Shown here piece after piece: positions 1 through 10,740 of a DNA stretch of 64,000 nucleotides. Origin of the DNA: Alitta virens (Eukaryota; Annelida; Polychaeta; Phyllodocida; Nereididae); assembly GCA_932294295.1 (NCBI GenBank), contig OW028574.1, positions 15,510,215 through 15,574,214 on the forward strand, written 5' to 3'. Under the pieces are notes generated by a model. The model saw only the letters and a program-made list of their open reading frames with translations, searched no databases and was not told where the DNA came from. Every line of letters starts with the position of its first letter. The first letter of the stretch is position 1. The translations under genes were made by a program, and so were the position numbers.

Positions 1-1960
1 AAATGTAATTTGAGCAATTTCTTTTTTTCTTCTTTACATGAAACTAAAAATCTTTGCATATTGTCTTGGACGACAGCAATACTGACCTTAGTGTTCTGTA
101 TGAATCGACTTGTTTTCGTAAAAAGAGAAGAAGAAAGAAGATTTGCACAGTGTTGCTATTTGTCATCACAAATTACTCTGATGCACCATTCAAAATTAAA
201 GACTGCTTTCTACGTGGTCTGGTTTCTCTGGATGTTGTTTGGACTGTTGTGCTTACATTGGGTCTCTGAAAACAACAATCTGTGAATGCATGAATGGATG
301 GAAGGAAATATCAAGACAGTATTTTATAGATTCGTTTAGCCAACCCCACCTTTTAACAGACTCATCACTACTAAAATGTATCATATGACCAACAAAAGTC
401 TGGTCACAGGATTCACTAAGCAAAATATTACCTTCCATTTATATTGAACAAGTTGAGTAGAAGTCAGTGAATATGGCAAACAAATATTTTTCTCTTGGGT
501 GACCTTGTTGAATACTCATTAATTATGCTACCTTCCCTTCATTGGTTTACTTTGGCACTAGATTGAGTGGTGTATTATGTATAGATTGACCTATCATAAG
601 CACAAATATTATGAACCCAGACCCAAAGCCTCAAACAAAATGGATGAAAAAACTAAAATTATCAAAATAAGCATATGGATGTCATTAGACGATTTAGACA
701 TCTCTAATTGTTAAAGCCTTCCAATGTGCATAGAAAGTTAATAAAAATAATAAACACCCTTACAAAGTTAGGATTTATTTAATATGATAATTATCCGGTT
801 TAATATTTTTCGTATAGAAGCCATGGTATAAAGAATTTAATCTTTTTCCTGCGCTCCATTAGAGAAGGTAATCAGCAATAGCACAGATTAGTAACAACCT
901 TACAATGGTGGAATAGCATGACATTTATCCAGTGGTTTGCATGTTAATTAGACATGGTTAGTTTATCTGTGCTTGTCAGGAAATACAATACAACTTTTAA
1001 AGTGACTGGCTTTTGCTACGCATACCTAGGAAAATCGAGCTGCCTGATAATTGCTAAGTTACCACTTTATATATTTAACAGCACAGGATCAGGATTTATA
1101 TGCCTTGATTTCAGGGAATGAATTTAGATAGCCAGATTTACTTAGCAACAGGTAGCAATGGGTAGTAATATAGTCTAGCCAAGTATAACTTCTATTAACT
1201 GACCAGCCATTTTCAAAAGGGATTGCAGTATGAAGTACAGATGTAAGTAAACTTTTTCCTGGTCTCTACAAGTCAAATTTCCCCATGGATGGGATATTTC
1301 ACTTGCTGCAGCATAGACACTGAGTATGAGGCACCGCCAAGTAAAGGTCTCATTCCAGCAACATCCAGCTAAGATGCAGCTCATGAGAATTACCTGGGCC
1401 GGGATTTCGTACTTGAGATCTTCAGTGGAGTTGGCCAATGTGGTGGTACTTATCGATACCTTCACCACTAACTTCTCAGCTGCTCTGTATAGATAGCATC
1501 TAGCGTTCCTGATTAGTTAAGGAGGTTATTAGCAATCATAAATTACTAATTATCCAAGAGCATTGGCAACTTTCCAGTTGATGTGCTGCTTTGAGAGTGC
1601 CTTTTAATCGCCTTCCTGTCCAGATTATGCATCACTAAAGTGTGAGGTTATTTGATTAAAAAGGAAGAATGACTGAAACAAGTGTGCTGGTTGCATGCAG
1701 GTCCAAGATTGTAGCTCTAGAATGACAGAAGACCACACAGATTCTCAAATTTCTTTTGCATCTTCTGAGACTGCAGGGTCAGTTTCATATCCTAAAACTC
1801 TTACCTTAATGATCTAAGTATAGAATAGATCAGAATCGCAAGTGGGTATGGGCTCACTTCTATGGATTGCTGCAAGAGATGTGACTAAAATGCAAGATTG
1901 TACCAAGCTAAAGGTATATCAATGAAACTACTTTGTATTTTGTATCCGAGAATGAGGTAG
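1..1960 (+). repeat. Duplication unit, copy 1
   Basis: This is the most diverged copy of the unit shared with 5738-7467 and 11876-12827. It includes a minus-strand tRNA-derived SINE near its right end that is also present in copy 2, so that SINE was in place before the duplication. The homology to copy 2 stops at about 1948, just after the TTTTGTATC motif that both copies share. Confidence 0.8.
1266..1487 (-). mobile_element. tRNA-derived SINE (family 1), old copy
   Basis: Read on the minus strand this matches the SINE at 17403-17703: a tRNA-like head at the right (GGTGGT and tRNA B-box remnants), then the conserved body with the CAGCTGGATGT and CAGTGTCTATG type motifs and the ATCCCATCCATGG region. 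The copy is decayed and was duplicated together with the host unit (sister copy at 6788-7019). Confidence 0.6.
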
Positions 1961-2721
1961 CCTGAGGTGAAATGTACTGAAACTATATATTTTCCCAGTC
2001 ACACTACACGTTCAAAATTCTTCTGCTAGGACTATGATACACTGCGTGGTCTGGCCTTAGATGAACATTCATGCCCTCAAAATCATTTGGGCTAATTGAA
2101 TGACTGACCCCTTAACGAAACATCTTTCCATAGTCTAGTCTGAGAGTGTTCAGACACATAACTTCATTAAGATTGTAAACAGCCAGTTTTGACCAGAGAT
2201 ATAGGCCTACACTTATACATAAAATTTAGGCCTTATGCCTATTTCTACTTAGGCACAACCTACCTTCTGATCAACTTCATATCAATTGTTTCAGCCTCAC
2301 ACCTATCTACCTATATCTCAGCTAGAACTGGTAAAAGTTTTGTTTCGTAGGAGGATGCAAAATTGGAAGATCGATATTTTCATTGGTACAAAACACCCAC
2401 CTGTGGCTTAAGTATCAGACTCATTATCACCCATGTATGCTGCATGCATGAAATGATCAAGAGATGAAAATATTAGAAATGTACTTCAGAGGCTGAAACT
2501 GCCCATGCATTGCACTATAATGCATTAAAATGTTTGTGGGCGTTTGAAGTTATGTTGTCATGCAAGGGTTCAAACTGCTTCTGGTGAGAGACCAGAACTC
2601 CTCATGGCTTGATACATGATGTCACAGAGTTATCTAGATTCCATCATGCATTTAAAGTCATGGAATCCGTGCAGATGTCAGCTATGGAGATTCAACTCAA
2701 TCTCACCCTCAGTTCATCCTA
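1961..2721. other. Unit-1 sequence without a recognised gene
   Basis: This AT-rich stretch has no counterpart in copy 2 of the duplication, where other sequence takes its place. I see no coding signal, RNA gene or mobile-element hallmark. Confidence 0.5.
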
Positions 2722-3065
2722 GGTGCAAATAAGAATGGTTGATGCACAACTAGGTGACTGATGTGGTTTATCAGTGATTTTATTATAGAAGTAAACGAGA
2801 ATGGTTAACATACAACTTGGTCTGTGATGCTTTATCAGTAAGGTAAGGTGATTTTAATGGTCATGAAAAGTAAACAAGAATGGTTAATTTGGAACTAGGT
2901 AGGCCTTATTGTAATGGCTTGCTTGTAATTGAGAAGTAAAGAGTAATGGTTGACGTGCTACTAGGTGATAATGATTTATGGGTGAGGTGATATTAATTGA
3001 GAAGCAAATATCAATGGTGAATGAGCAACTTGGTGGTCATTCTTGTTTAATAGAAAGGTGATCTA
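2722..3065 (+). repeat. Diverged minisatellite, five units of about 65-78 bp
   Basis: Five successive segments start with variants of AAGTAAACAAGAATGGTTAA (near 2722, 2788, 2866, 2934 and 3002). Each goes on with a variant of CAACTAGGTGA and a TTTATCAG-like stretch. The units are strongly diverged and contain indels, indicating an old tandem array. Confidence 0.6.
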
Positions 3066-3670
3066 CCCTTACATAGTTTGAATACAATTTATGGCCATAA
3101 TATTGTAATCCGTGTTGACTGAAGGATACAGGAGCTGTCCTCATTCATCTGATAGATTGCTTTAGTTGTTTGCGTTTGGGAGCACTTAACCTATATTTCT
3201 TCACTCAATCTTCAGCTTCCATTTATGCATAGTTTACGAAACCACTCCTCACTCTATCTGCCAAGTTCAATTTCCATCTACATGTATATGGTTTTGGCAC
3301 AGCAATGATGATATAAAATTCACTACATATGGACTGTGTTCATCTGAAAGTCTACACTTTTTATGTCAGTCAAATTATATGCATTTCAAATATCAGTGAG
3401 TGGATAATACTTCTAATTGTTTTGCACCAAGTAGCATGTGTAAAATGACACACCCAATTACTATTGATCATGAGTAGTGTAGTTTCATTTGTATTTGTAC
3501 AATGTAAATGATGATCCTTATGTAGAGGTAAAGTACCATAATATATATAGAATGTACTTGAAGACTGCCTTTGATTTTAGTTACACAACTTCTGATTTAT
3601 GATTGATTTTTCATACACAGTGGTATAATGTAGAAGAACTTGATCATGAAGACTAACAATGAATCAGATC
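3066..3670 (+). other. Unit-1 sequence, source of a fragment seen inverted at 9876-10170
   Basis: Positions 3160-3490 reappear in reverse complement at about 9876-10170, inside the composite element. Shared stretches include TATCTGCCAAGTTCAATTTC, CTACATATGGACTGTGTTCA and TTTTACACATGCTACTTGGT (read on the appropriate strand). No gene is seen. Positions 3640-3670 are the left flank of the LINE insertion. Confidence 0.7.
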
Positions 3671-3734
3671 TTACCTTGACCTTTCAAAGGCTTTTGATAC
3701 ACCTGATCATGAAATATTACTATACAAATTACAC

Positions 3735-3972
3735 TTTTTGTTGTTGTTGTTAATCTTTATTGCAGACACACACATACATTAGGTACAATATATGGGGGTC
3801 CATATCTTCTAATAACTACCTAACTACTGAGTATTAATGTAAGGCACTGTAAAAACGAATTCACAAAACAACAGTATGAAGCAACTCAACTGCTCGTCCA
3901 ATACAAATATAACAATGAGTCCCAATGTCTTCTAATGTAAGATTGCCAAAAGGCATCACTACTAATAACATT
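3735..3972 (-). mobile_element. Retroposon 3' fragment nested in the LINE
   Basis: The reverse transcriptase reading frame is interrupted between LYKLH and FYGMNELSLK by about 240 bp that read, on the minus strand, as non-coding sequence ending in AATAAAGATT and an (AAC)n/A-rich tail. That is the structure of a retroposed 3' end inserted in opposite orientation. The family is not recognised and the borders are approximate. Confidence 0.6.
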
Positions 3973-4666
3973 ATTTTATGGCATGAATGAGTTATCCTTA
4001 AAACTCTTAGAAACTTATTTGCATAATAGAACCCAACAAGTAGAATATGATGATATTTTGTCAAATCCTTTAGTAGTCAAATGTGGAGTGCCCCAGGGTT
4101 CTATATTAGGCCGCTGCTCTTTTTAATTTATGTAAATGATATTACCATAGCCACTAATAACTTTTATCAGATTTTATATGCGGATGTGCAACTCTAAATA
4201 CTCAATGGAATCATGATGACATCCTATATTTAAACAATTAATTACAGGCAATAACTAACTGGCTAAAATTTAACAAACTTACAGTAAATGTTACAAAGAC
4301 TAAGGCAATGTTATTCCATACTCGTCAAAGACAAGTTCGTTATTCAATATATATATAGATGATATTTCAGTTGAATTTGTAAACAGTTTTACTTTTTGAG
4401 GTATAATTCTTGATGATATATTTAAAGTGGACTTCTAACATTAATATGATATACCTACATTTGCGCTTTTAAATATTCATAATGCCTTAGTATCATCACA
4501 TCTTAATTATGGAATAATAATATGGGGAGGGCAAACAAATAGAATTTTTAAACTACAAAAAAACCGCCTTTAGAATAATTACAAAAGGTAAATACAATGC
4601 ACATACCAGTCAAGTTTTAGACAGCTAAGAATATTAAAGATAAATGATCTATGTGCACTGCATGGC

Positions 4667-4990
4667 TTGAAATTTTGCTTTAAAATTGAAAACAATATGT
4701 TACCCGATTACTTTTTGTCTGAAATGTTGCTCAGAAACACCTTCGTCCATAACCAAAGCCTAAGAAGAAACAACACGTATCGTCTGCCTGCTGTGAGTCA
4801 TGAATTTGCAATACAGAGCATAAGCTATAAGTTTCTGAAACTATTCAATGAAATAAATCAAAATATAAAAGTTAAAATATATACTCATAGCCTAAATGGT
4901 TTCAAATATTATGTAAAACAAAATGTTCTAGAGTCATATAATGTCAATTGTAATATAACGAAATGCTATAATTGTAATGGTTTGGGTTGA
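4667..4990 (+). pseudogene. C-terminal fragment of the LINE reverse transcriptase ORF
   Basis: A 107-residue open frame with the features of the region after the reverse transcriptase domain in Jockey/CR1-like LINEs: MLPDYF, RNNTYRLPAVS, the FAIQSISYKFLKLFNEI helix, THSLNGFKYYVK and a terminal pattern of paired Cys residues (CNITKCYNCNG). The start codon is simply the first Met in the frame and not a biological start, since the frame continues the broken upstream reverse transcriptase. It is a remnant, not a host gene. Confidence 0.8.
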
Positions 4991-5298
4991 CCAGTTTCAT
5001 CTCTGTCATCTCTGGCATGGATATACTGTCAATTATGCGATTATTTTAATTTTTTTTTATTAACCCACTTTTTTAAGTCTACCACTGAGTGTCTGTCCCC
5101 TGCCACTGGTTGCAAGATTGAAATTTGAAAGGTACATTTTTTTTATATATTTGGACCAGGGTGGCCCCTTGGCAGTGACATCAAAGATGTCTTAAAGGGG
5201 TTACCCTACTTCAAGCAAATTGTAATACATCTGATTGAAATATTGTATTTTTGATAACTGCTTTAGGTGAAATAAAAATATCTGAATCTGAATCTGAA

Positions 5299-5737
5299 TC
5301 TTAAATGTGATGGTCTTGATGTAAAAGTGGTTAGTGTAAGATATGTAAAGCAGGTGCTTATGAACTGATCATTAAAATTTCACACATGATGCTCATTCTG
5401 GGAAGTGACATTTGAAGTTGGTATCGTTGACTAAAGGATACAGCAGCTGTATTCATCCTTTCGATGAATAGCCCTTATTGTCTGTGTTTGTAAGCACTTA
5501 ACCTATGTTTCTTCACTCAATCTTTGGCCAGCCACCTAGATCTATCAAGATCTTAGCTGATAGGGCAACATCTTAATTAAGCTAGATATGATGCATAAAT
5601 CATGCTGGGTAGTTATGCTTCTGGGAGCTTTGCTGGCTACATTGACCAAGCTAGACAAGCTTTGATATTAGATATGTATGTTATATTATGCCTTTGTCTA
5701 TTACCTTTTGTTATTCTGCCTTTTTGCTAAAAGAAAA
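5299..5737 (+). repeat. Duplicated module shared with 11420-11875 and 12828-13010
   Basis: After the LINE tail the host duplication resumes (TTAAATGTGATGGTCTTGAT at 5303, matched at 11442). The part from 5437 on is shared almost base for base with 11580-11875, and from about 5445 with 12828-13010. No gene is recognised. Confidence 0.8.
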
Positions 5738-7467
5738 ACGTAATTCGAGCAATTTCTTGTTATCGTCTTTACATACAGAAATCTTTGCACATTGTCTTGG
5801 ACAACAGCTGTACTGACCTTAATATTCTGTATGAATCGACTTGTTTTCGTAAAGAGAGAAAAAGAAAGAAGATTTGCGCAGTGTTTCCATTTGTCATCAC
5901 AAATTATTGTGATGCACCATTCATAATTAAAGACTGCTTTCTATGTGGTCTGGTATTTCTCTATGTTGTTTGGATGGTTGTGCTTACATTGGGTCTCTAA
6001 AAAAACAACAATCTGTGAATGCTTGAATGGATGGAAGGAAAAATCAAGACAGTTTGTCATCGATTTGTTTAGCCAACCCCACCAATTAACAGTGTCATCA
6101 CTACTAAAATGTATCATATGACCAACAAAAGTCTGGTCAAAAGATTCGCTAAGCAAAATATAGCCTCCCATTTATGGTAAACAAATATTTTGCTCATGGG
6201 TTGACCATGTTGAACAATCATTAATTATGCTACCTTCCCTTCATTGGTTTACTTTGGCACTAGATTGAGTGGTGTATTATGTAGATTGACCTACCATAAG
6301 GACTAATATTATGAACCCAGACTCAGAACCTCAAACGAAATGGATGAAAAAATGAACATTATCAATACAAGCCTATAGATGTAATTTGATGATTTAGACA
6401 TGTGATTGCTAAAGCCTTCCAATGTGCATAGAAAGTTAATAAAACTAATAAACAACCTTACAAAGTTAGGATTTATTTAACATGATAATTATTCTCTGTT
6501 TAATATTTTTTCATATAGAAAGCCATGGTATAAAGAATTTAATCTTTTTCCTGTGCTGCATTAGAGAGGGTAATCAGCAATAGAACAGATTAGTAACAAC
6601 CTTACAATGGCGGAATAGCATAATATTTATCCATTAGTTTGCATGTTAATTAGACATGGTTAATTTATCTGTGCTCGTCAGGAAATACAATATGTGTAAT
6701 CAAGTGTAACTTCTATTAACTGACAATCCATTTTCAAAAGGGATTGCAGTATGAGGTACAGATTAAAGTAAACTTCTCTGGTGTCTACAAGTCAAATTTC
6801 ATTTTCCCCATGGATTGGATAATTTACTTCCTTGAAGCACAGACACTGAGTATGAGGCACCACAAAGTTAAGAGTTCATTCCAACAACATCCAGTTGAGA
6901 TGCAGCTCATGAAGATTACCTAGGCCAGGATTTGGAACCTGAGATCTTCAGTGGAGTTGGCCAATGTGGTGGTAACTTGTTGATACCATTACCACTAACT
7001 TGTCAGCTGCTCTACTCTGTATAGATAGCATCTAGCATCCCTGATTAATTTGAAGAAGTTGTTAGCAATCATAAATTACTAATTACCCAAGTGCATTGGC
7101 AACATTCCAGTTGCTGCTTTTAGAGTGCCTTTTAATCTTCCTGTTCAGATTATGCACCACTATGGTATGCGGTTATTTGATTAAGAAGGAGGGACGACTG
7201 AAACAAGTGTGCTGGTTGCATGTGGATCCAAGATTGTAGCTCTAGAATGACAGGAGACCTTTACCACACAGTTTCTCACATCTCTTTACATCTTCTGCGT
7301 TACCTGAGGCTGCAGGGTCAGTTTCTTCACCTGAAACTCTAACCTTAATGTTCTAAGTGTTGAATAGATGAGAATTTTCTATGGATTGCTGCAAGAGATG
7401 TAACTGAAATGCAAGATTGTACCAAACCAAAGGTATAACAATGAAACTTCTTTTTATTTTGTATCTA
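5738..7467 (+). repeat. Duplication unit, copy 2
   Basis: Matches 1-1948 throughout, and is nearly identical to 11876-12827 up to about 6690. The shared 71-residue frame (54-269 in copy 1, 5785-6000 here) differs by many replacement changes and is frameshifted in copy 3 by two extra T residues, so it is not treated as a gene. Homology to copy 1 stops at about 7466. Confidence 0.8.
6788..7019 (-). mobile_element. tRNA-derived SINE (family 1), duplicated copy
   Basis: Sister of the SINE at 1266-1487, at the same place in the duplicated unit. Conserved body motifs are CATGGATTGGAT, CACAGACACTGAGTATGAGG and GAGATGCAGCTCATGAAGAT, with a decayed tRNA-like head at the right. It is absent from copy 3 because that unit ends just before this point. 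Confidence 0.6.
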
Positions 7468-7673
7468 CCATAGAAAGTTTAGACAAGTGCTTTAAAAGCA
7501 GCAAATTATTATTGAACCATTCCAAAACACAATTCAGTGTCTTTCTAGGAAAAAAAAGTTTTTACCTAATTACTTAAACAATCAAAAGATCTCCCTAAGT
7601 TAAATATCTTGGAATAGTACTAGATGACAAGTTACAATGGAAACAACATATAGTGAAACTAGAAAGAGACTTA
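7468..7673 (+). mobile_element. LINE reverse transcriptase fragment
   Basis: Broken frames give LLLNHSKTQFSVFLGKK (about 7505-7560) and KYLGIVLDDKLQWKQHIVKL (about 7603-7662), the end of a reverse transcriptase domain of the same general type as at 3671-5298. It is cut off at the right by the composite inverted-repeat element. The counterpart region of the other LINE copy differs, so this is an independent remnant. Confidence 0.65.
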
Positions 7674-7820
7674 GCCACTGTCACACGGGCCGGTTTTGCC
7701 GTAGTGAACCCGTAGTATTACGTAATAGTTATGTAACAGCTCTTTCCGCCGGTTTGGCGACAGTTTCTGGCAGCAAAAAGGGGCGGGGCAGCACCCGCCG
7801 GGCGCTACGGGTTACCCGCC
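7674..7820 (+). repeat. Left terminal inverted repeat of the composite element
   Basis: Nearly perfect reverse complement of 11249-11396. Landmarks shared by both arms are CCGTAGTGAACCCGTAGTAT, TACGTAATAGTTATGTAACA, CTTTCCGCCGGTTTGG and CAAAAAGGGGCGGGGCAGCA. Confidence 0.85.
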
Positions 7821-7995
7821 GGGTCACCCGCCGGGTTACCCGCTGGCTTCCAGGGGTTACCCGCCGGCTTCCACGGGTGCCTCGGCGGGTTCCACGGGTG
7901 CCTCGGCGGGTTCTACGGGTGACTCGGCGGGTTCTACGGGTTACTCGGCGGGTTGTAGGAGTAAGCCGGCGAGTAATAGGAGTAACTCACAGCTT
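7795..7995 (+). repeat. 21-bp GC-rich tandem array, left arm
   Basis: About nine imperfect copies of a unit like GGGTTACCCGCCGGCTTCCA with a 21-bp period. The period produces a seven-residue pattern in translation (R-V-T-R-R-V-L type), which explains the long open frame here. The frame is a by-product of the repeat, not a gene. Confidence 0.75.
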
Positions 7996-8006
7996 CCAGG
8001 GGTACA

Positions 8007-8520
8007 CTTTAAAAGACTGCTGCTCCCCTAATATTAGGCTGATTTTCGTTAAATAAGAGCTAAATTGTTGGATAATTTATACTGATTCCATACCTGTTTT
8101 CGGATCGAAAATATACCAAATATTAAGCGAGTTATTCGTCTGAGAAGGTAGCTAGGTTGGGGGAGGCAAACAGTGGTGCTCTCGCAGACGTCCGCGCCGG
8201 GACTGTATCAATGCTGAGCGCTTCTTTAAAAGGCTGCTGCTCCTCTAATATTAGTCCGATTTTCGCCAAATAAGACTGGATTGTAGTATAATTCATACTG
8301 ACTCCATACGTGTTTTCGGATCGAAAATAGACCAAATATTAAGCGAGATATTCGTCTGAGAAGGCGGTTGTCTGGTGGCGGCTGCTGCTCCTTTAATATT
8401 AATCCGATTTGCGTCAAATAAAAATTGAATTATAGAAGAGTTCATACTTATTCCACACAGAATTTCAGATTGAAAATAGACCAAATATTAAGCGTGATAT
8501 TCGTCTGAGAAGGCAGCATG
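8007..8520 (+). repeat. Satellite-like block, about 217-bp unit, plus orientation
   Basis: Units start CTTTAAAAGGCTGCTGCTCC at 8007 and 8224, with a shortened unit at 8379. Each continues through TTTTCGGATCGAAAATA and CAAATATTAAGCGAGATATT. The longest unit includes GTGGTGCTCTCGCAGACGTC. The same unit appears inverted at 9540-9862 and again in plus orientation at 10741-11228. Confidence 0.8.
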
Positions 8521-9539
8521 GTGCCCTGTGTATGTTCATGACTTGAATGGTATGGTCAATATTTTTTACCATTATATATACATTGTTTGGATGAGCTTTA
8601 TTGCAATTAATTTCTACTCATTCTGCCAACTGGCCAATGGGAAGGACTTTTCCTTTGGTTTTGTAAAGTCAATTAACCTATATATGTCAATTGCTATTAG
8701 CATTTTGAATAATACAAAGAATGGGGTAAGTCATGCTTTTTCATCATTGATCACAAGCATTAATTGAAATTCTGAATTTCAACTGATTCCTGTTTATTAT
8801 GCATATTAAAGAGGGAGATTGTTTTGATCATGGATGGAACATGCAATATCAATTTTAATTCCAGTTGGATTATTTTCAGTAACGACAACAAGAACGAAAT
8901 ATTGATAATTTATATAAAATGAAATAAATATCTAAAATGATTACTCTAAACTAGAGTATATCTATCTATAGATAGTTGTTATAGCTCCATAGACATCTTT
9001 ATCAACTCAGAATTTTATTGGCAACAAGCCAACAAACATTGTTTTATTTTCGTTTTTTATTGATTACGAATCAATGAATTATTGATAGTAACATATTATT
9101 AGGTGAAGATCTTATAACTATCTGTCTATCTACATATCTACATATCTATACTATAGGTATTACTAACTTTATTAACAAGAATATTCTTGTTTGTGCCTAG
9201 TATACTCCATTAATTTTCCCCACCTTAACTATTATATAAATTCTACACATTTCCCTGAATAATTCAGTCTTTATTTGACGAAAATCAGATATGTAGATAG
9301 ACAGATAGTTTAGAGAGACAGATAGATTTATATGGTTATTATATAATATAGAATATCTAGCTGAATATTTGGTCTATATAAGTACATAAAAGATAGCAAA
9401 TAAAATCACAGATCTAATCACAAATACTAATTACAATATCAATATTAGATTTAAATTTTACAAAAATATACACAAATACTGATCGAAATATCACAATAAG
9501 ATTCAAATTAACACAAAAAAGATAAGATATGAACTCTAC
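8521..9539. repeat. AT-rich palindromic centre of the composite element
   Basis: Very AT-rich stretch with TATC/GATA runs. The 23 bases at 9115-9137 (AACTATCTGTCTATC...) recur exactly in reverse complement at 9289-9311, giving a centre of symmetry near 9213. This lies roughly midway between the plus-oriented and inverted satellite blocks. No coding signal is seen. Confidence 0.65.
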
Positions 9540-9862
9540 TATAATTCAATATTTATTTGACGAAAATCCGATTAATATAAATGGAGCAGCAGCTTTTTAA
9601 AGAAGCGCTCAGCTCTGCCTGCATTGATACAGTCCGGGCGCGGACGCTTCAGGGAGCACCACTGTTTGCCGCCTACCTGCCTTCTCAGACGTATATCTCG
9701 CTTAATATTTGGTCTATTCACGATCCGAAAACATGTATGGAATCAGTATGAAATATACTACAATTCAGTCTTATTTGACGAAAATCGGACTAAGATTAAG
9801 GGAGCAGCAGCTTTTTAAAGAAGCGCTCAGCTCTGCCTGCATTGATACAGTCCGGGCGTACA
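9540..9862 (-). repeat. Satellite-like block, minus orientation
   Basis: One complete and two partial units of the 217-bp repeat in reverse complement. The unit border GCAGCAGCTTTTTAAAGAAG occurs at about 9586 and 9804. The second partial unit stops abruptly in CAGTCCGGGCG, where host-derived sequence begins. Confidence 0.8.
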
Positions 9863-10252
9863 AATACAGATAAATCTACTACACTGCTCATGATCAATAT
9901 TAATTGGGTGTGTCATTTTACACATGCTACTTGGTCCAAAACAATTAGATCTTTGAAATGCATATAATTTGACTGACATAAAAAGAGTAGACTGTCAGAT
10001 GAACACAGTCCATATGTAGTGAATTTTATATCATCATTGCTGTGCTAAAACCATATACAGATGGAAATTGAACTTGGCAGATAGGGGGCCATGCCTGCTA
10101 AGGAGCGATTTCTTAAACTATGCAACAATGGAAGCTAATTGTAAAGATTGAGTGAAGAAACATAGGTTAAGTGTTCTGAAACACTGAAGTTGATCAGTAG
10201 GTATGTTGTGATTAACAAGAAATAGGCATCAGGCCTAAATTGTATGTATAAA
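9863..10252 (-). repeat. Inverted copy of host-unit sequence 3160-3490, plus short unique sequence
   Basis: From about 9876 to 10170 the sequence is the reverse complement of part of duplication unit 1 (AATTGGGTGTGTCATTTTAC, ATGCATATAATTTGACTGAC, GATGAACACAGTCCATATGT). It sits between the inverted satellite block and the inner terminal repeat. The short remainder up to 10252 shows nothing recognisable. Confidence 0.75.
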
Positions 10253-10740
10253 GCCACTGTCACACGGGCCGGTTGTGCCGTAGTGAACCCTTAGTATTAC
10301 GTAATAGTTGCGGAAATCGCTACCCGGCTCGAAGCCGGCGGCTCCAATACGGCCACCCGTGGATACCCGTGGATACCCGTCAAGCACCCGTGGGACCCTT
10401 GGCCAAGCCGCGAAACCCGGCCCCGGTAGCCGGTTGTGCCATGCTTGCATGGCACAACCGTAGAAATCTCACGGGTGTAAAAAAAAACAAAAAAACCCGT
10501 GGAAGCCGGCGGGTGGCCCGTAGAACCCGGCGGGTGGCCCGTAGAACCCGGCGGGTGGCCCGTAGAACCCGGCGGGTGGCCCGTAGAACCCGGCGAATTA
10601 TTCGTCCCTAATTTCACCCCGGCGGCTGGTTGAGGGGTTCTACGGGTAACCCGCCAGCTTTCACGGGTAACCCGCCGGCTTTCACGTGTAACCCGCCGGC
10701 TTTTTGCTACCAGCGTCAGCGTAGGCAGGGAGGTATATAC
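10253..10740 (+). repeat. Inner variant terminal repeat with 21-bp GC-rich array
   Basis: Starts GCCACTGTCACACGGGCCGG like the outer ends but diverges after about 60 bases. It contains repeats of GGATACCCGTGGATACCCGT and a perfect 21-bp tandem array at about 10513-10602 (unit GGCCCGTAGAACCCGGCGGG plus T). The array is followed by GGGTAACCCGCCGGCTTTCA repeats to about 10705. A short hairpin, GGTTGTGCCATGC/GCATGGCACAACC, lies at 10432-10459. Confidence 0.75.

Larger units (their letters stand above)
3671..5298 (+). mobile_element. 5'-truncated, decayed non-LTR retrotransposon (LINE) with reverse transcriptase
   Basis: Broken frames encode reverse transcriptase motifs in order: LDLSKAFDTPDHEILLYKL (from 3675), then after a nested insertion NRTQQVEY and KCGVPQGSILG (about 4030-4110), a damaged LYAD box (about 4175), LTVNVTKTKAMLFHTRQRQ (about 4275-4335), HLNYGIIIWGGQTNRIFKLQ (about 4495-4555), and a C-terminal open frame at 4667-4990 ending in a Cys-rich tail (TKCYNCNG). 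The 3' end carries AATAAA and a TCTGAA hexamer run typical of Jockey/CR1/L2-type elements. A frameshift follows the GVPQGS motif and the second Asp of the YADD box is missing, so the copy is dead. The empty site at 11415-11465 defines the borders. Clade assignment is inference. Confidence 0.88.

Noticed and set aside
54..269. 71-residue frame recurring in the duplicated units (also 5785-6000)
   Set aside because: The copies differ mainly by replacement changes, the third copy is frameshifted by extra T residues, and no motif is present. The recurrence is explained by the segmental duplication.
253..438. Minus-strand frame recurring at 5941-6171 and 12090-12320
   Set aside because: It stays open in all three copies, but amino acid changes are as frequent as expected from neutral drift by eye, and there is no start context or family motif.
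7637..8056. 139-residue Arg/Val-rich frame
   Set aside because: It is produced by the 21-bp tandem repeat, which keeps one frame open; the seven-residue period gives it away.
10273..10617. Overlapping frames of 112 and 106 residues on both strands
   Set aside because: Both arise from the perfect 21-bp array at 10513-10602.
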